Assembly: GCF_017114865.1 (NCBI RefSeq)
Contig: NZ_JADEYH010000013.1
Location: 62,001 to 126,000 of the forward strand
Source of the DNA: Streptomyces verrucosisporus
GTDB taxonomy: Bacteria > Actinomycetota > Actinomycetes > Streptomycetales > Streptomycetaceae
Direction: 5' to 3'
DNA length: 64,000 nt
Part shown: piece by piece, positions 1 to 9,872 of the stretch
Layout of the letters: every line of letters begins with the position of its first letter
Numbering within the stretch: the first letter of the stretch is position 1
Position numbers and translations under genes: made by a program
Notes under the pieces: generated by a model
Database searches by the model: none
What the model saw: the letters and a program-made list of their open reading frames with translations, nothing else
What the model was told of the DNA's origin: nothing

Positions 1-693
1 GGCGGCACCCAGCGCGACGGCGGCCAGCGTGGTCTGCAGGCCCGTCTCGTGGCCGGAGTAGCCGATCGGCACGTTGGGGTACTCGGCCTGCAGGGTGTGG
101 ATCATCCGCAGGTTGAGCTCCTCGGCCTTGGCCGGGTAGGTGCTGGTGGCGTGGCAGAGCACGATGTTCTCGCTGCCCAGGACCTCCACCGCGTGCCGGA
201 TCTGCTTCGGCGTGGACATGCCGGTGGAGAGGATGACGGTGCGGCCGGTGGCGCGCATGGCGCGCAGCAGCTCGTCGTCGGTCAGGGAGGCGGAGGCCAC
301 CTTGTAGCAGGGCACGTCGAACTTCTCCAGGAAGTCGACGGACTCCACGTCCCACGGGGAGGCGAACCAGTCGATCCCCCTCTTCTTGCAGTAGGCGTCG
401 ATGGCCCGGTAGCCCTCCTCGTCGAACTCGACGCGGTGGCGGTAGTCGATGTAGGTCATCCGGCCCCAGGGGGTGTCGCGCTCGATCTCCCACTGGTCGC
501 GCGGGGTGCAGACCTCCGGGGTGCGCTTCTGGAACTTCACGGCGTCGCAGCCGGCGTCGGCGGCGGCGTCGATCAGGGCGAACGCGTTCTCCAGGTCGCC
601 GTTGTGGTTGATGCCGATCTCGCCGGTGACGTAGACCGGGTGGCCCGGGCCCACGGTCTTGGCGCCGAGGGTACGGAGGCGGGGGCTGGTCAT
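1..693 (-). CDS. neuB: NeuB-family sialic/nonulosonic acid synthase, 3' part cut by window edge
   Basis: NeuB-family enzymes condense phosphoenolpyruvate with a hexose or hexosamine (or its 6-phosphate) to make a nine-carbon nonulosonic acid. The visible 231 residues start ATG and contain the family signature GEIGINHNG near residue 24 and AVKFQKRTPE near 51, followed by the TIM-barrel core ending in GYSGHETGLQ. The C-terminal part, where an antifreeze-like SAF domain normally lies, is outside the window. The start lies 2 nt after the stop of the NeuA-HAD gene, so the two are almost certainly cotranscribed and coupled. With its neighbours it points to a Kdn or related acid built into a cell-wall polymer. 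The exact substrate cannot be read from the sequence. Confidence 0.9.
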   Translation of the reverse strand, partial: MTSPRLRTLGAKTVGPGHPVYVTGEIGINHNGDLENAFALIDAAADAGCDAVKFQKRTPEVCTPRDQWEIERDTPWGRMTYIDYRHRVEFDEEGYRAIDAYCKKRGIDWFASPWDVESVDFLEKFDVPCYKVASASLTDDELLRAMRATGRTVILSTGMSTPKQIRHAVEVLGSENIVLCHATSTYPAKAEELNLRMIHTLQAEYPNVPIGYSGHETGLQTTLAAVALGAA

Positions 694-695
694 GC

Positions 696-1931
696 TCAAG
701 ACAGTTCCTTTCCGAGGATCCACGAGGCGATCTCGCGGATCGCACCGGCCCCTCCGGGAGTGGAGGTGACCGCGCGGGCTGCGCCGCGTACGACGTCGTG
801 GGCGCTGGCCACGGCGACGGGCCAGCCGACCAGGCCGAAGCACGGCAGGTCGTTGACGTCGTTTCCGACGTAGAGCACGCGCTCCGGCGCGATGCCCTGC
901 TCCTCGCACCACTGCTTGAGGGCGAGGTCCTTCCGGTCGACACCGTGGAGCACGGGGATCCGCAGCTTGCGGGCCCGTGCGGCGACCACCGGGTTCTCCT
1001 CCGTGGACAGGATCAGCAGCGGCAGTCCGGCGCGGCGCAGGGCGGCGATGCCGAGCCCGTCGCCGCGGTGGACCGCGACCGTCTCCCGTCCGTCGGAGTC
1101 GACGTACACCCGGTCGTCGGTCTGGGTGCCGTCGAAGTCGAGTACGACCGCGTCGACGTCGTCGCGGTCCGGAAGCGCGCCGGGGCGCCCCTCCGTCCCG
1201 CCGTCGAGCAGCGGCGCCAGCGCGCGGGCGCGGGCGAGGTCGTGGGGATCGTCGACCTCCAGCACGCGCGCCGGGTCGGTGCGCACCAGCTCGGTGCGGC
1301 CGAAGAAGCGGTGTCCGGCCTCGCGGAAGCCGCCGGCGCGCATCGCGTAGGCGGCGCCGGTCTCCAGCAGGTCCTGCGGCCGGTCCTGGCGGCGCGGGCG
1401 GTAGGCCTTGTCGTGGTTGACGCCGTGCCCGCCGCCCGCGGCGCCGTCAAAGTCCCCGGCGTCCCCGGCGTCCCCCTCGCGCCAGACGAAGCCGTGGAAG
1501 GGGGCGACGGTCAGCGCGCTGTCGGCGCCGCCGGCCACCGCGGCGGCCACGCCCTCGACGTCCTCGCGGGTGAGGAAGGGGCTGGTGCACTGCACCAGCA
1601 GCACCGCCTCGGCCTCCCGTCCGTGCCGCTCGGCGTGGACGTCCATGGCGTGCAGGACGGCGGCCTCACTGGTGGCGGTGTCGCCCGCGATGCCGGCGGG
1701 CCGCCGCACGACCTCGGCGCCCGCGCCGCGGGCGGCCTCGGCGATGGCCTCGTCGTCGGTGGAGACGACCGTGTGCGTCACGCCCCGCGCCGCCAGGCAC
1801 TCCCGTACCGCGCGGACGACCAGCGGCACTCCCCCGACGGTGGCGAGGTTCTTGGCGGGCACGCCCTTGGATCCGCCGCGGGCGGGGATCACGGCCAGGA
1901 CGACGGGGCTGCCGGGGGTACTCGGGGACAC
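696..1931 (-). CDS. neuA: CMP-nonulosonate cytidylyltransferase fused to a KDO8P-type HAD phosphatase
   Basis: A two-domain protein of about 411 aa. The N-terminal half is a cytidylyltransferase that activates the acid to CMP-sugar: IPARGGSKGVPAKN at 15-28 and LLVQCTSPF in the middle. From about residue 262 a KDO-8-phosphate-type HAD phosphatase follows, with motif I LDFDGT (Asp265/Asp267), ILSTEE as motif II, the Lys of GVDRKDLALK, and GNDVNDL as motif IV, so all HAD catalytic motifs are present. The fusion would let one protein dephosphorylate a 9-phosphate and activate the acid. Start: GTG at 1931 has AAGGAG 8 nt upstream. An in-frame GTG at 1982, overlapping the upstream stop as GTGA, is the alternative. 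It lies between the DUF6716-like gene and neuB in a tight operon. Confidence 0.88.
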   Translation of the reverse strand: MSPSTPGSPVVLAVIPARGGSKGVPAKNLATVGGVPLVVRAVRECLAARGVTHTVVSTDDEAIAEAARGAGAEVVRRPAGIAGDTATSEAAVLHAMDVHAERHGREAEAVLLVQCTSPFLTREDVEGVAAAVAGGADSALTVAPFHGFVWREGDAGDAGDFDGAAGGGHGVNHDKAYRPRRQDRPQDLLETGAAYAMRAGGFREAGHRFFGRTELVRTDPARVLEVDDPHDLARARALAPLLDGGTEGRPGALPDRDDVDAVVLDFDGTQTDDRVYVDSDGRETVAVHRGDGLGIAALRRAGLPLLILSTEENPVVAARARKLRIPVLHGVDRKDLALKQWCEEQGIAPERVLYVGNDVNDLPCFGLVGWPVAVASAHDVVRGAARAVTSTPGGAGAIREIASWILGKELS

Positions 1932-1978
1932 AGGAGGGGCTCCTTGCCGGTCTGCGGTCTGCGGGGTGTCGGGCGCGC

Positions 1979-3337
1979 TCACAGCTCCCCCATCCGGCGG
2001 ATGACCGGCGCCACGCGCTGGACGCCGTGGCGGTACGCCCCGCGCGCCGCGTCCCGTACGGCAGCCCGGACGGCCCGGCGCAGCCCGGAGGCGGGCCGGC
2101 CGGCCTGCGCTCCCGGCCGGGGCGCGCCCGAGGGGTCGAGCCCGTGGCGGGCGAGGATGCCGGGGAGGTAGCCGGGGGCGGTGGCGGACGTGTAGTAGGG
2201 GGCGACCGGCGGCAGGGCGGGGCGGGCCAGGAGCTCCGCGACGCGCTCGCGGGCGGCGTCGAAGGCCGCCTCGTAGGGGCCGTCGGCGACGACGCCCTGG
2301 CGGGCCGTCCACGCCGGGTCGGCCTTCGGCAGCAGCCCGGAGTCGAGCCGGTCCCAGGAGGTCAGGCAGCCCGAGCCGATGAAGTGGTGGTTGCCCAGCG
2401 CCTCGCGGACGCCGAGGTCGGTGAGGATCGCGGTGGGGATGCCCCGGTGCAGCGACTCAAGGGCGGCGGTGGAGCTGACGGTGACCAGCAGGTCGGTGCG
2501 GTCCAGTACCTCGCCCATGTGGCCGTAGACCAGGCGGAAGTTGTCCGGCAGTCCGCCGGGGATCCGCGCCGCGAGCTTCTGGTAGGGCTGCTCCTCGATG
2601 TGCGTGGTGTGCTCGCCCGGCCTGCTGCGCAGCTTCACCAGCACCTCGCGGTCGGGGTGGCGTCGGGCGTGCCCGGCGGCGCGGCGCAGCAGGTACTCGC
2701 GGTCGGCGCGGGAGGCGGGGACGGAGGGCTGGACGGCGAAGACGACCGTGTACGGCCGCTCGCCGGACTCCCGGTACGGCTCGCCGCCGAGGAAGGGCAG
2801 CGCGCACTCCACGACGGCGCCGGCGTCCGCGCCGACCCCCTCGTAGACCGCGCGGAAGCGCTCGGCGTCGTGGGCGGAGTTGGCCAGGACGACGTCCGCG
2901 CCGTGCCGCAGCAGCAGCCCGTCGGCGAGCTTCTCGTAGACGACGCCGACGTAGCCGGTGACGGTGACCGGGCGGCGGCCGTCTCCGCCGAGGCGGTGGG
3001 ACAGGCCGTGCAGCATCGCCTGGACGGTGCCGCCGACGCAGGAGAGCACCACCACGTCGTACGCGTCGCGGTCGGCCCGGCCCAGGAACTCCGCGGCCGT
3101 CACCTCGCGCAGCGAGGCGGCGCGCACGCCCACCTCGTCGAGCTGGCGGGCGGTCGGGGTGGCCCGGCCGCGCAGCAGCAGTCCGTCGATGCGCGCGCCG
3201 GGGACGATGCGGTGCGCGGTGAGCGCACCCCATTTCCAGCGGGTGTCGGAATCGGCGAGAACGGCGATACGCGTTGCGCTGTCCGAGGCGCTGTCCGGGG
3301 CGTCGTACGGGGAATCCGAAGCGGTACGTGATGGCAC
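1979..3337 (-). CDS. DUF6716-type putative glycosyltransferase
   Basis: A protein of about 452 aa that I place in the DUF6716 putative glycosyltransferase group, which sits in actinobacterial nonulosonic acid loci. It begins with an IAVLADSDTRWKWG strand-loop typical of a GT-B N-terminal Rossmann fold and has a second Rossmann-like part containing LVTVSSTAALESLHRGIPTA, resembling the nucleotide-sugar binding half of GT-B enzymes. No signal peptide or clear membrane span; a cytoplasmic polymer-building or chain-initiating role is inferred. The start is uncertain: GTG at 3337 and GTG at 3379 are both open and neither has a good ribosome site. Its stop abuts the NeuA-HAD gene. The divergent gene at 3525 shares the intergenic promoter region. 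Confidence 0.7.
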   Translation of the reverse strand: MPSRTASDSPYDAPDSASDSATRIAVLADSDTRWKWGALTAHRIVPGARIDGLLLRGRATPTARQLDEVGVRAASLREVTAAEFLGRADRDAYDVVVLSCVGGTVQAMLHGLSHRLGGDGRRPVTVTGYVGVVYEKLADGLLLRHGADVVLANSAHDAERFRAVYEGVGADAGAVVECALPFLGGEPYRESGERPYTVVFAVQPSVPASRADREYLLRRAAGHARRHPDREVLVKLRSRPGEHTTHIEEQPYQKLAARIPGGLPDNFRLVYGHMGEVLDRTDLLVTVSSTAALESLHRGIPTAILTDLGVREALGNHHFIGSGCLTSWDRLDSGLLPKADPAWTARQGVVADGPYEAAFDAARERVAELLARPALPPVAPYYTSATAPGYLPGILARHGLDPSGAPRPGAQAGRPASGLRRAVRAAVRDAARGAYRHGVQRVAPVIRRMGEL

Positions 3338-3511
3338 GTCGAAGACGCTAGAAAGACATTCCGATTCTCGGCCCAACACGAATACAACAGACGGTTAACA
3401 GCACACCGACGGAAGGCCAACCGGCCTCCCGGAAAGCGGGGTTCACCGTTCCGCCACCGCGATTTCACCCGCCCGTACACCCCTGGACAGCACCGATGGC
3501 GGTCGGGCCCC

Positions 3512-3524
3512 TAACCTCTGCGGA
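3512..3524 (+). promoter_or_regulatory. Leaderless-type promoter of the GT2 gene
   Basis: TAACCT at 3512-3517 fits the TANNNT -10 consensus and lies 7 nt before the GTG start at 3525, so the transcript would begin at or next to the start codon. A TGGACA lies further upstream but 22 nt away, too far for a normal -35, so only the -10 is convincing. Confidence 0.45.
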
Positions 3525-4541
3525 GTGGTCAAGCTCTCCGTCATCGTGCCGTTCCGCAATGTTCGGCCGTACGCCCCCGACGCGCTCCGGAGTCTGCACG
3601 CCAACTCGGCGGACTTCGGAAAGGGGGACATCGAATTCATTCTGGTCGACGACTTCTCGACCGACGGCACCTCGGAACTCCTGGAACGCGCGGAAAAGGA
3701 AATCCCCGGCTCGGTCGTCGTGCGCCACCGGACGCAGGGCGGCGTGGCCCGCGCCCGCAACACCGGTCTGGACGCGGCGCGCGGACGGTACGTCGCCTTC
3801 CTCGACGCCGACGACTGGGCCGCCCCCGGCCACTACCGCGAACTGCTCGCCGCCGCCGAGGCCCTGGGCTGCGACTTCCTCCGTACCGACCATGTGCGCA
3901 GCACCGGCCGCCGACGCACCCTGGTCCGGGTGCCCGAGGGCCGCCGGGGCAGAGTGCTGGACCCGCGCGACGCCATCCTCCCCGCGCACCGCACCACCGC
4001 CGTCGACTACGCCTACGCCTGGGCGGGCGTCTACCACCGGCGGCTGCTGGACCGCGGCCTGCTGCGCTTCGACGACGGTCTGCACACCGCCGAGGACCGG
4101 CCCTGGATCTGGCGGCTGCACCGCGAGGCGGCCTCCTTCGCCGTGGTCGGCCTGACGGGCGTCTTCTACCGGCGCGGGGTGGCGACCTCGCTCACCCGGA
4201 TCGGCGACGAGCGGCAGCTCGACTTCCTGCGCGCCTACGACCTGCTGGTGGAGGAGACCTCCCGGGACCGGGAGGCCGCCGCGCTGCTGCCGAAGGCCGT
4301 GCGCACCTACTGCGCGGTCATCCACCACCATCTGACCGGCGACCGCTTCGAGCCGCGGCTGCGCCGCACGCTGCGCGCCCGCTGCGCGGCGGCCCTGCGC
4401 CGGATGCCCGGCGACCTGGTGTCGCAGACACTGGACTCCATGGACACCGAGCGCGCCGCGCCGCTGCGCCGGCTGCGCCGCCGCCCTGCCGTGTCCTCCG
4501 CCGTCTCGCCCGCCGTGTCCCCGGCGGAGGCCGCCCGATGA
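3525..4541 (+). CDS. Family 2 (GT-A) glycosyltransferase
   Basis: A 338-aa cytoplasmic GT-A glycosyltransferase that moves a sugar from an NDP-sugar. It shows the family 2 start LSVIVPFRN at 4-12, the nucleotide-binding VDDFSTDGT at 41-49, ARARNTG at 75-81 and a DXD-like DADDW at 94-98 for the metal ion. The rest is a variable acceptor domain ending in a low-complexity Ala/Pro/Ser tail. GTG is the start, with no good ribosome site but a -10 box 7 nt upstream. Its stop overlaps the ATG of the polysialyltransferase-like gene (ATGA), so both are made together, and it is divergent from the nonulosonic acid genes. A role in adding or branching sugars on the same wall polymer is inferred from position. 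Confidence 0.85.
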   Translation: MVKLSVIVPFRNVRPYAPDALRSLHANSADFGKGDIEFILVDDFSTDGTSELLERAEKEIPGSVVVRHRTQGGVARARNTGLDAARGRYVAFLDADDWAAPGHYRELLAAAEALGCDFLRTDHVRSTGRRRTLVRVPEGRRGRVLDPRDAILPAHRTTAVDYAYAWAGVYHRRLLDRGLLRFDDGLHTAEDRPWIWRLHREAASFAVVGLTGVFYRRGVATSLTRIGDERQLDFLRAYDLLVEETSRDREAAALLPKAVRTYCAVIHHHLTGDRFEPRLRRTLRARCAAALRRMPGDLVSQTLDSMDTERAAPLRRLRRRPAVSSAVSPAVSPAEAAR

Positions 4542-5908
4542 CCGCCGAGCGCCGGAACGGTTCTCCCGTGCGGCTGCTGGTGGCCTCCACCCCGCACGGC
4601 GCGGCGCTGCTGGCCGCCGCGGCGGACGCGGGCCTGCTGGGGGCGACGGCCCGCGAGCGGCTGCTGCTGGTCGCGAACACCGCCCCGGTCCCCGAGACCG
4701 TCCCCGCCCCGGACGCCCTGCCCGGCTTCCGGCCGCTGCGCGACCGCTTCGGCCGGGTGCTGTCCTGGAACGCCGCCCTCGCCCCCCTCCACCCCGCCGC
4801 CTGGGCACCGCGTTCTGACGACGCGCCCCTGTGGGAGAGGCAGTTGCGCTCCCTGTGGGGGCTGGGCGACGCTGCGGTCGAGCTGGTGGTGGAGCGCGTC
4901 GAGGCGGGCCCCGGGCAGGCGCTGGCCCGGGTCTTCCCCGACGCGCCCCTGACGGTGTACGCCACCGGGCTGTCGGCCTACGGGCCCACCCCCGGCAGGC
5001 TGGACCCGCTGGTGGGTGCCCGGGTGCGGCGGCTGCTCCACCCCGGCCTGGTGCCCGGTCTGCGTCCGCTGCTGCTGGCGGAGTTCGGCGTCGAGGCGGA
5101 GACGGTGCCCGGCGAGGCGCTGCGGGCCGTCGCCGCCCGGGCGGCGCGGGAGCTGCCGGACCCGGGCGCGCCCGAGGGTGCGGTGGTGCTGCTCGGACAG
5201 GACCCGCACGCTCCCGGCGCGCTCCCTCCGGGTGAGGAGGAGCGGACTTACGGGCGGCTGCTGCGCGGTCTGCGGGAGGCCGGCCACCGCGCGGTGGTCC
5301 TCGCGCCCCACCCCGCCGACCCCGCGCACCGGGTGCGGGGCATCGCGCGGCGGGCCGCGGAACTGGGCCTGGAGCTGTACGAGCCGCAGGAGGCACAGCC
5401 GGTGGAGGCGCTGTACGAGCGACTGCGCCCGGCACTGGTGACCGGGCGCTCCTTCGGGGCGCTGCTGGCCGCGAGCACGGTCCACGGCCTGCCCGCCTCC
5501 CACGGCGGCACGGCCGGCGCCCCTGCCGGCGCGGGCGCGTACGAGGGGGGCGGGCCGGTCGCGGCGGTGATCGCGGACGCGCTGCTGCCGGGCGGGACCG
5601 ACGCGCCCGGAGAGACGGAGCCGGCCGACCCCTCCGAACCGGCCGACTCCTCCGAACTGGCCCGGCTGGTGCGGGCGGTGGCGTTCTGCGCGCAGCCGCG
5701 GGTCAATCCGGAACTGCGCGGCGAGGCCGAACGCTTCCTGGCCGCCCGTCCCGAGCAGCGCGTGCGGCGCTGGTTCCCGCGCCGCCTGCTGGCCTCCCTC
5801 GCCCTGCCCGGCGGGCTTCCCGCCGGCCTGGGGCCGGTCGTCCGCAACCCGGTGGTGCGGCGCGCGGCGCGGCGGGCCCGCGCGCTGGGGCGGCGGGCAC
5901 GCCGGTGA
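4538..5908 (+). CDS. Polysialyltransferase-like glycosyltransferase
   Basis: A 456-aa protein resembling the alpha-2,8-polysialyltransferase (POLYST) family, which polymerises CMP-activated nonulosonic acids. Supporting features are an N-terminal LLVASTPHGAALLAAAADAG segment, the central VYATGLSAYGPTP stretch where related proteins have a conserved E/D-G-x-x-S-Y-like segment, VVLLGQDPH, and RAVVLAPHPADP before a second Rossmann half. The C-terminus is Arg-rich. No signal peptide, so it would act at the inner membrane face. It is coupled to the upstream GT2 gene by a 4-nt ATGA overlap. Family membership is moderate; the presence of CMP-sugar genes next door raises it. Confidence 0.65.
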   Translation: MTAERRNGSPVRLLVASTPHGAALLAAAADAGLLGATARERLLLVANTAPVPETVPAPDALPGFRPLRDRFGRVLSWNAALAPLHPAAWAPRSDDAPLWERQLRSLWGLGDAAVELVVERVEAGPGQALARVFPDAPLTVYATGLSAYGPTPGRLDPLVGARVRRLLHPGLVPGLRPLLLAEFGVEAETVPGEALRAVAARAARELPDPGAPEGAVVLLGQDPHAPGALPPGEEERTYGRLLRGLREAGHRAVVLAPHPADPAHRVRGIARRAAELGLELYEPQEAQPVEALYERLRPALVTGRSFGALLAASTVHGLPASHGGTAGAPAGAGAYEGGGPVAAVIADALLPGGTDAPGETEPADPSEPADSSELARLVRAVAFCAQPRVNPELRGEAERFLAARPEQRVRRWFPRRLLASLALPGGLPAGLGPVVRNPVVRRAARRARALGRRARR

Positions 5909-6198
5909 ACGGACCCTGCGGGGAAGGGTGCGGCCGTCGCGCCCCGTGTCGTTCGTCACAGCCGCACGGCCGCCCGGGCCCCGCCGAGCCCATCGCCGCA
6001 GGGTGGGCGGTGTGTTGGGGACGGCTTCGCCGCCGGTGCCCGGCCGCGGGGTGATCTGCGTCTCTGTTTAAACGGCGCGGGCCCCCTCATGCTGGGGATC
6101 CGCGACGCCCATTCGCGGCGATCACGGACACAGGCACACCAACGGCGCACCGGCGCCCCGCACACCGGCGCGCCATGAGGCGAGACGAGGACACCACC
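5909..6198. other. Gene-free stretch (290 nt)
   Basis: No convincing coding region. It contains a GTTTAAAC palindrome at about 6066-6073, rare in such GC-rich DNA, and imperfect GC hairpins after the polysialyltransferase-like gene. It must hold the promoter of the 50-aa gene at 6199, but I cannot assign the boxes. Confidence 0.4.
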
Positions 6199-6351
6199 AT
6201 GGGTCACACGATGGCGGCGAGACTCCCGGCACTCCGGCTCCGTACCGGCGGACCGTCCGAGGAGGACCGCGAGAAGCTGGTCGAGCAGGCGCTCGGCTGG
6301 ACGCTCACCGTGCTGGTCTCCGTGATCGTCACCGGGCTCGGCCTGCTGTAA
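6199..6351 (+). CDS. Small single-pass membrane protein, 50 aa
   Basis: A short open reading frame starting ATG with GAGG 8 nt upstream and ending TAA. The first 33 residues are basic and polar (ARLPALRLRTGG, then EEDREKLVEQA) and the last 17 form one hydrophobic helix, WTLTVLVSVIVTGLGLL, ending right at the stop. This is the layout of a C-tail-anchored microprotein with the bulk in the cytoplasm. Codon use is strongly GC-biased at third positions, which supports real coding. Function unknown. Confidence 0.6.
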   Translation: MGHTMAARLPALRLRTGGPSEEDREKLVEQALGWTLTVLVSVIVTGLGLL

Positions 6352-6490
6352 CGCGCATCCGGCGGGGCCCGCCCCTCGCACCACGGACACGGGGACGTCC
6401 CCCGGCGGAGGACCGCCGGGGGACGTCGACGGCGTACGCGCCGCCGGACGCCGCCGCCCTTCCCGAACCGCACAGCGAGGGCCCGGCTGT

Positions 6491-6715
6491 TCACAGGGGT
6501 TTCGCGCTGTGGGCTGCGGCGATCTGGTCGATCCGCCCGGCCAGGTCGAAGTCGTCCCCGGTGAGCCGGTTGCCGGCGTCGTGTGCGGTGATCGCGAACC
6601 GGACCCGGTCCCAGCGCGGGTCGATGTCCGCGTGGTGGCCGACCAGTCGTTCCACGCGGCGCCGCCCGAACCCCGGAGCGTGAGGAACCGGCCGCCCCGC
6701 CGTCCCCCGAAGCAC
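6491..6715 (-). pseudogene. Truncated pterin-4a-carbinolamine dehydratase-like remnant
   Basis: The last 50 or so residues match the C-terminal half of pterin-4a-carbinolamine dehydratase (PCD/DCoH): GHHADIDPRWDRVRFAI, then AHDAGNRLTGDDFDLAGRID. Intact proteins are about 95-105 aa and start with a helical region ending in a strand that is missing here. Upstream there are only about 40 nt before the end of the mutase gene, and the 20 residues before the match look like out-of-frame sequence. The active-site HHxD-type segment is kept. The simplest reading is a gene that lost its 5' half; a short functional variant is less likely. Confidence 0.6.
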
Positions 6716-6758
6716 GGGACCAGCGGGGCGGGTGAGCCGGCGAGGTCGAACGGCGGGC

Positions 6759-8369
<1,611 letters not shown>

Positions 8370-8396
8370 GTTCGGTGCCTCCCGCTTGGTCGCCCT

Positions 8397-8409
8397 GTCC
8401 GATACGGAC
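8397..8409. promoter_or_regulatory. Inverted repeat upstream of the mutase
   Basis: GTCCG-ATA-CGGAC, perfect 5-bp arms, about 28 nt upstream of the mutase start. A possible operator; no dedicated regulator is adjacent. Confidence 0.25.
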
Positions 8410-8619
8410 TGTAGCGATCGGCGGGAGAGCGGCGGGAGAGCCACAGCCTGGGACCTTGCTCACAAACGAGCGGGGTGGTGCGCGGAAGGGCCCGCGCGGG
8501 TGACACGCGCGGAACCGCCGGGGAGTGGTCCGGCGTCCCCGGTTCGGGCAGTCTGGCTGCCGGGAACGTACACAGGTGGGGAAAACCGGTCAAGGTCCGG
8601 CGGATCCGAGGGGGTTTCG

Positions 8620-9576
8620 ATGTCCTGGGGGGAGTCCACGCGGCGTGGGCCTGCGGGCCGTGCCGCGCTCGCCGCGGCGGCCGCGGTGCTGCTGGGGGCG
8701 GGGTGCACGGCGCAGCAGACGGATGCGGGGGCGCGATCACCGGCGGCGGTCACGGCGTCGCCGCCCGCGCCGTCCGGGGCGCGTAGCACACCCGCGCCCG
8801 ATCCGACACCCACGCCCACGCCCACGCCGTCCGCGAGCGATGAGGGGGAGCGGCGCACCTCGGCACCGCCCGTTACTCCGCCGGTGTCCGCCTCACGGCC
8901 CCCGGCGCCGCCCGGGACACCGACGGCGTCCACCGCGCCGCCCGCGCCGGCGCCGATGATGCGGGAGGGCGCGCAGGGCGGGAAGGTCCGCGAACTCCAG
9001 GCGCGGCTGCGCCAGGCCGGGCACTTCGACCTCAACCCGACCGGCTACTACGGCCCGGTCACCACCGCGTCCGTGTCCGCCTTCCAGAAGCGGCGGGGTC
9101 TGACGGCGGACGGGCAGGTCACCCGTGCCACCTGGAACGACCTGACGGCGCGGACGAGGACCCCCACCCGGGCGGAGCTGTACCCGCCCACCACCCGGCC
9201 GATAGCCGACCCCGATCCCAGGTGCCTGACGGGCCGGGCGCTGTGCATCAGCAAGGAGAGCCGGACGCTGGCCTGGATGATCGACGGGAAGACCGTCTCC
9301 GCCATGGACGTGCGCTTCGGCTCGGAGCTCACCCCGACCCGCGAGGGCGAGTTCGGCGTCACCTTCAAGAGCCGGGACCACCACTCCACGCTCTACGACA
9401 CCCCGATGCCGTACGCGATGTTCTTCAGCGGCGGCCAGGCGGTGCACTACTCCGCCGACTTCGCCGCCAACGGCTACAACGGGGCCTCGCACGGCTGCGT
9501 CAACGTACGGGACAGGGAGAAGGTCGCCGCGCTCTTCGAGCAGGTGAGGGTGGGCGAGAAGGTGATCGTCTACTGA
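8620..9576 (+). CDS. Lipoprotein L,D-transpeptidase with peptidoglycan-binding domain
   Basis: A 318-aa exported lipoprotein that would make 3-3 peptidoglycan crosslinks. The signal peptide ends in lipobox LLGAGC with Cys29. A long Pro/Thr/Ser linker (about 35-105) is followed by a PG_binding_1 domain (GKVRELQARLRQAGHF to TRATWNDL) and a YkuD catalytic domain with the SHGCVNVR motif (His291, Cys293 nucleophile). ATG start with GAGGGGG 5 nt upstream, chosen because the lipobox then falls at a normal distance. Convergent with the membrane partner gene at 9873. The basic, Ser/Thr-rich N-terminus (STRRG) is a standard Sec signal. Confidence 0.93.
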   Translation: MSWGESTRRGPAGRAALAAAAAVLLGAGCTAQQTDAGARSPAAVTASPPAPSGARSTPAPDPTPTPTPTPSASDEGERRTSAPPVTPPVSASRPPAPPGTPTASTAPPAPAPMMREGAQGGKVRELQARLRQAGHFDLNPTGYYGPVTTASVSAFQKRRGLTADGQVTRATWNDLTARTRTPTRAELYPPTTRPIADPDPRCLTGRALCISKESRTLAWMIDGKTVSAMDVRFGSELTPTREGEFGVTFKSRDHHSTLYDTPMPYAMFFSGGQAVHYSADFAANGYNGASHGCVNVRDREKVAALFEQVRVGEKVIVY

Positions 9577-9605
9577 CGCCCCGGGCGCCCTCCCGAAACG
9601 GGGCG
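9577..9605 (+). terminator. Possible terminator of the L,D-transpeptidase gene
   Basis: CGCCCCG (9577-9583) and CGGGGCG (9599-9605) pair over a 15-nt loop directly after the stop codon. The stem is short, so this is tentative. From here to 9872 I see no gene. Confidence 0.35.
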
Positions 9606-9872
9606 CGGGCCGGTGTGCACCGGAGTGAAGAGGCGCGGGCGGGACCGGGGGAACGTGTCCCGCCCGCGCTACGCGCATCCCGCAGGTACGGGGGGAACCT
9701 TGGGTGGCGCGCTCGCCGATGACCAGTCGGCTTGTTCTGTACTGCGTCCGCGGCCCGAAAAGTGTCACACCCGCTGGGCGGCGGCCCCGGTGAGGCCGGT
9801 CACACGGCCGTCGGCGCGTCTTTCGGGGCGTGTTCCGGGGCGTGTTCCGGAGGCCGGTCCGGTCAGGTCGCG

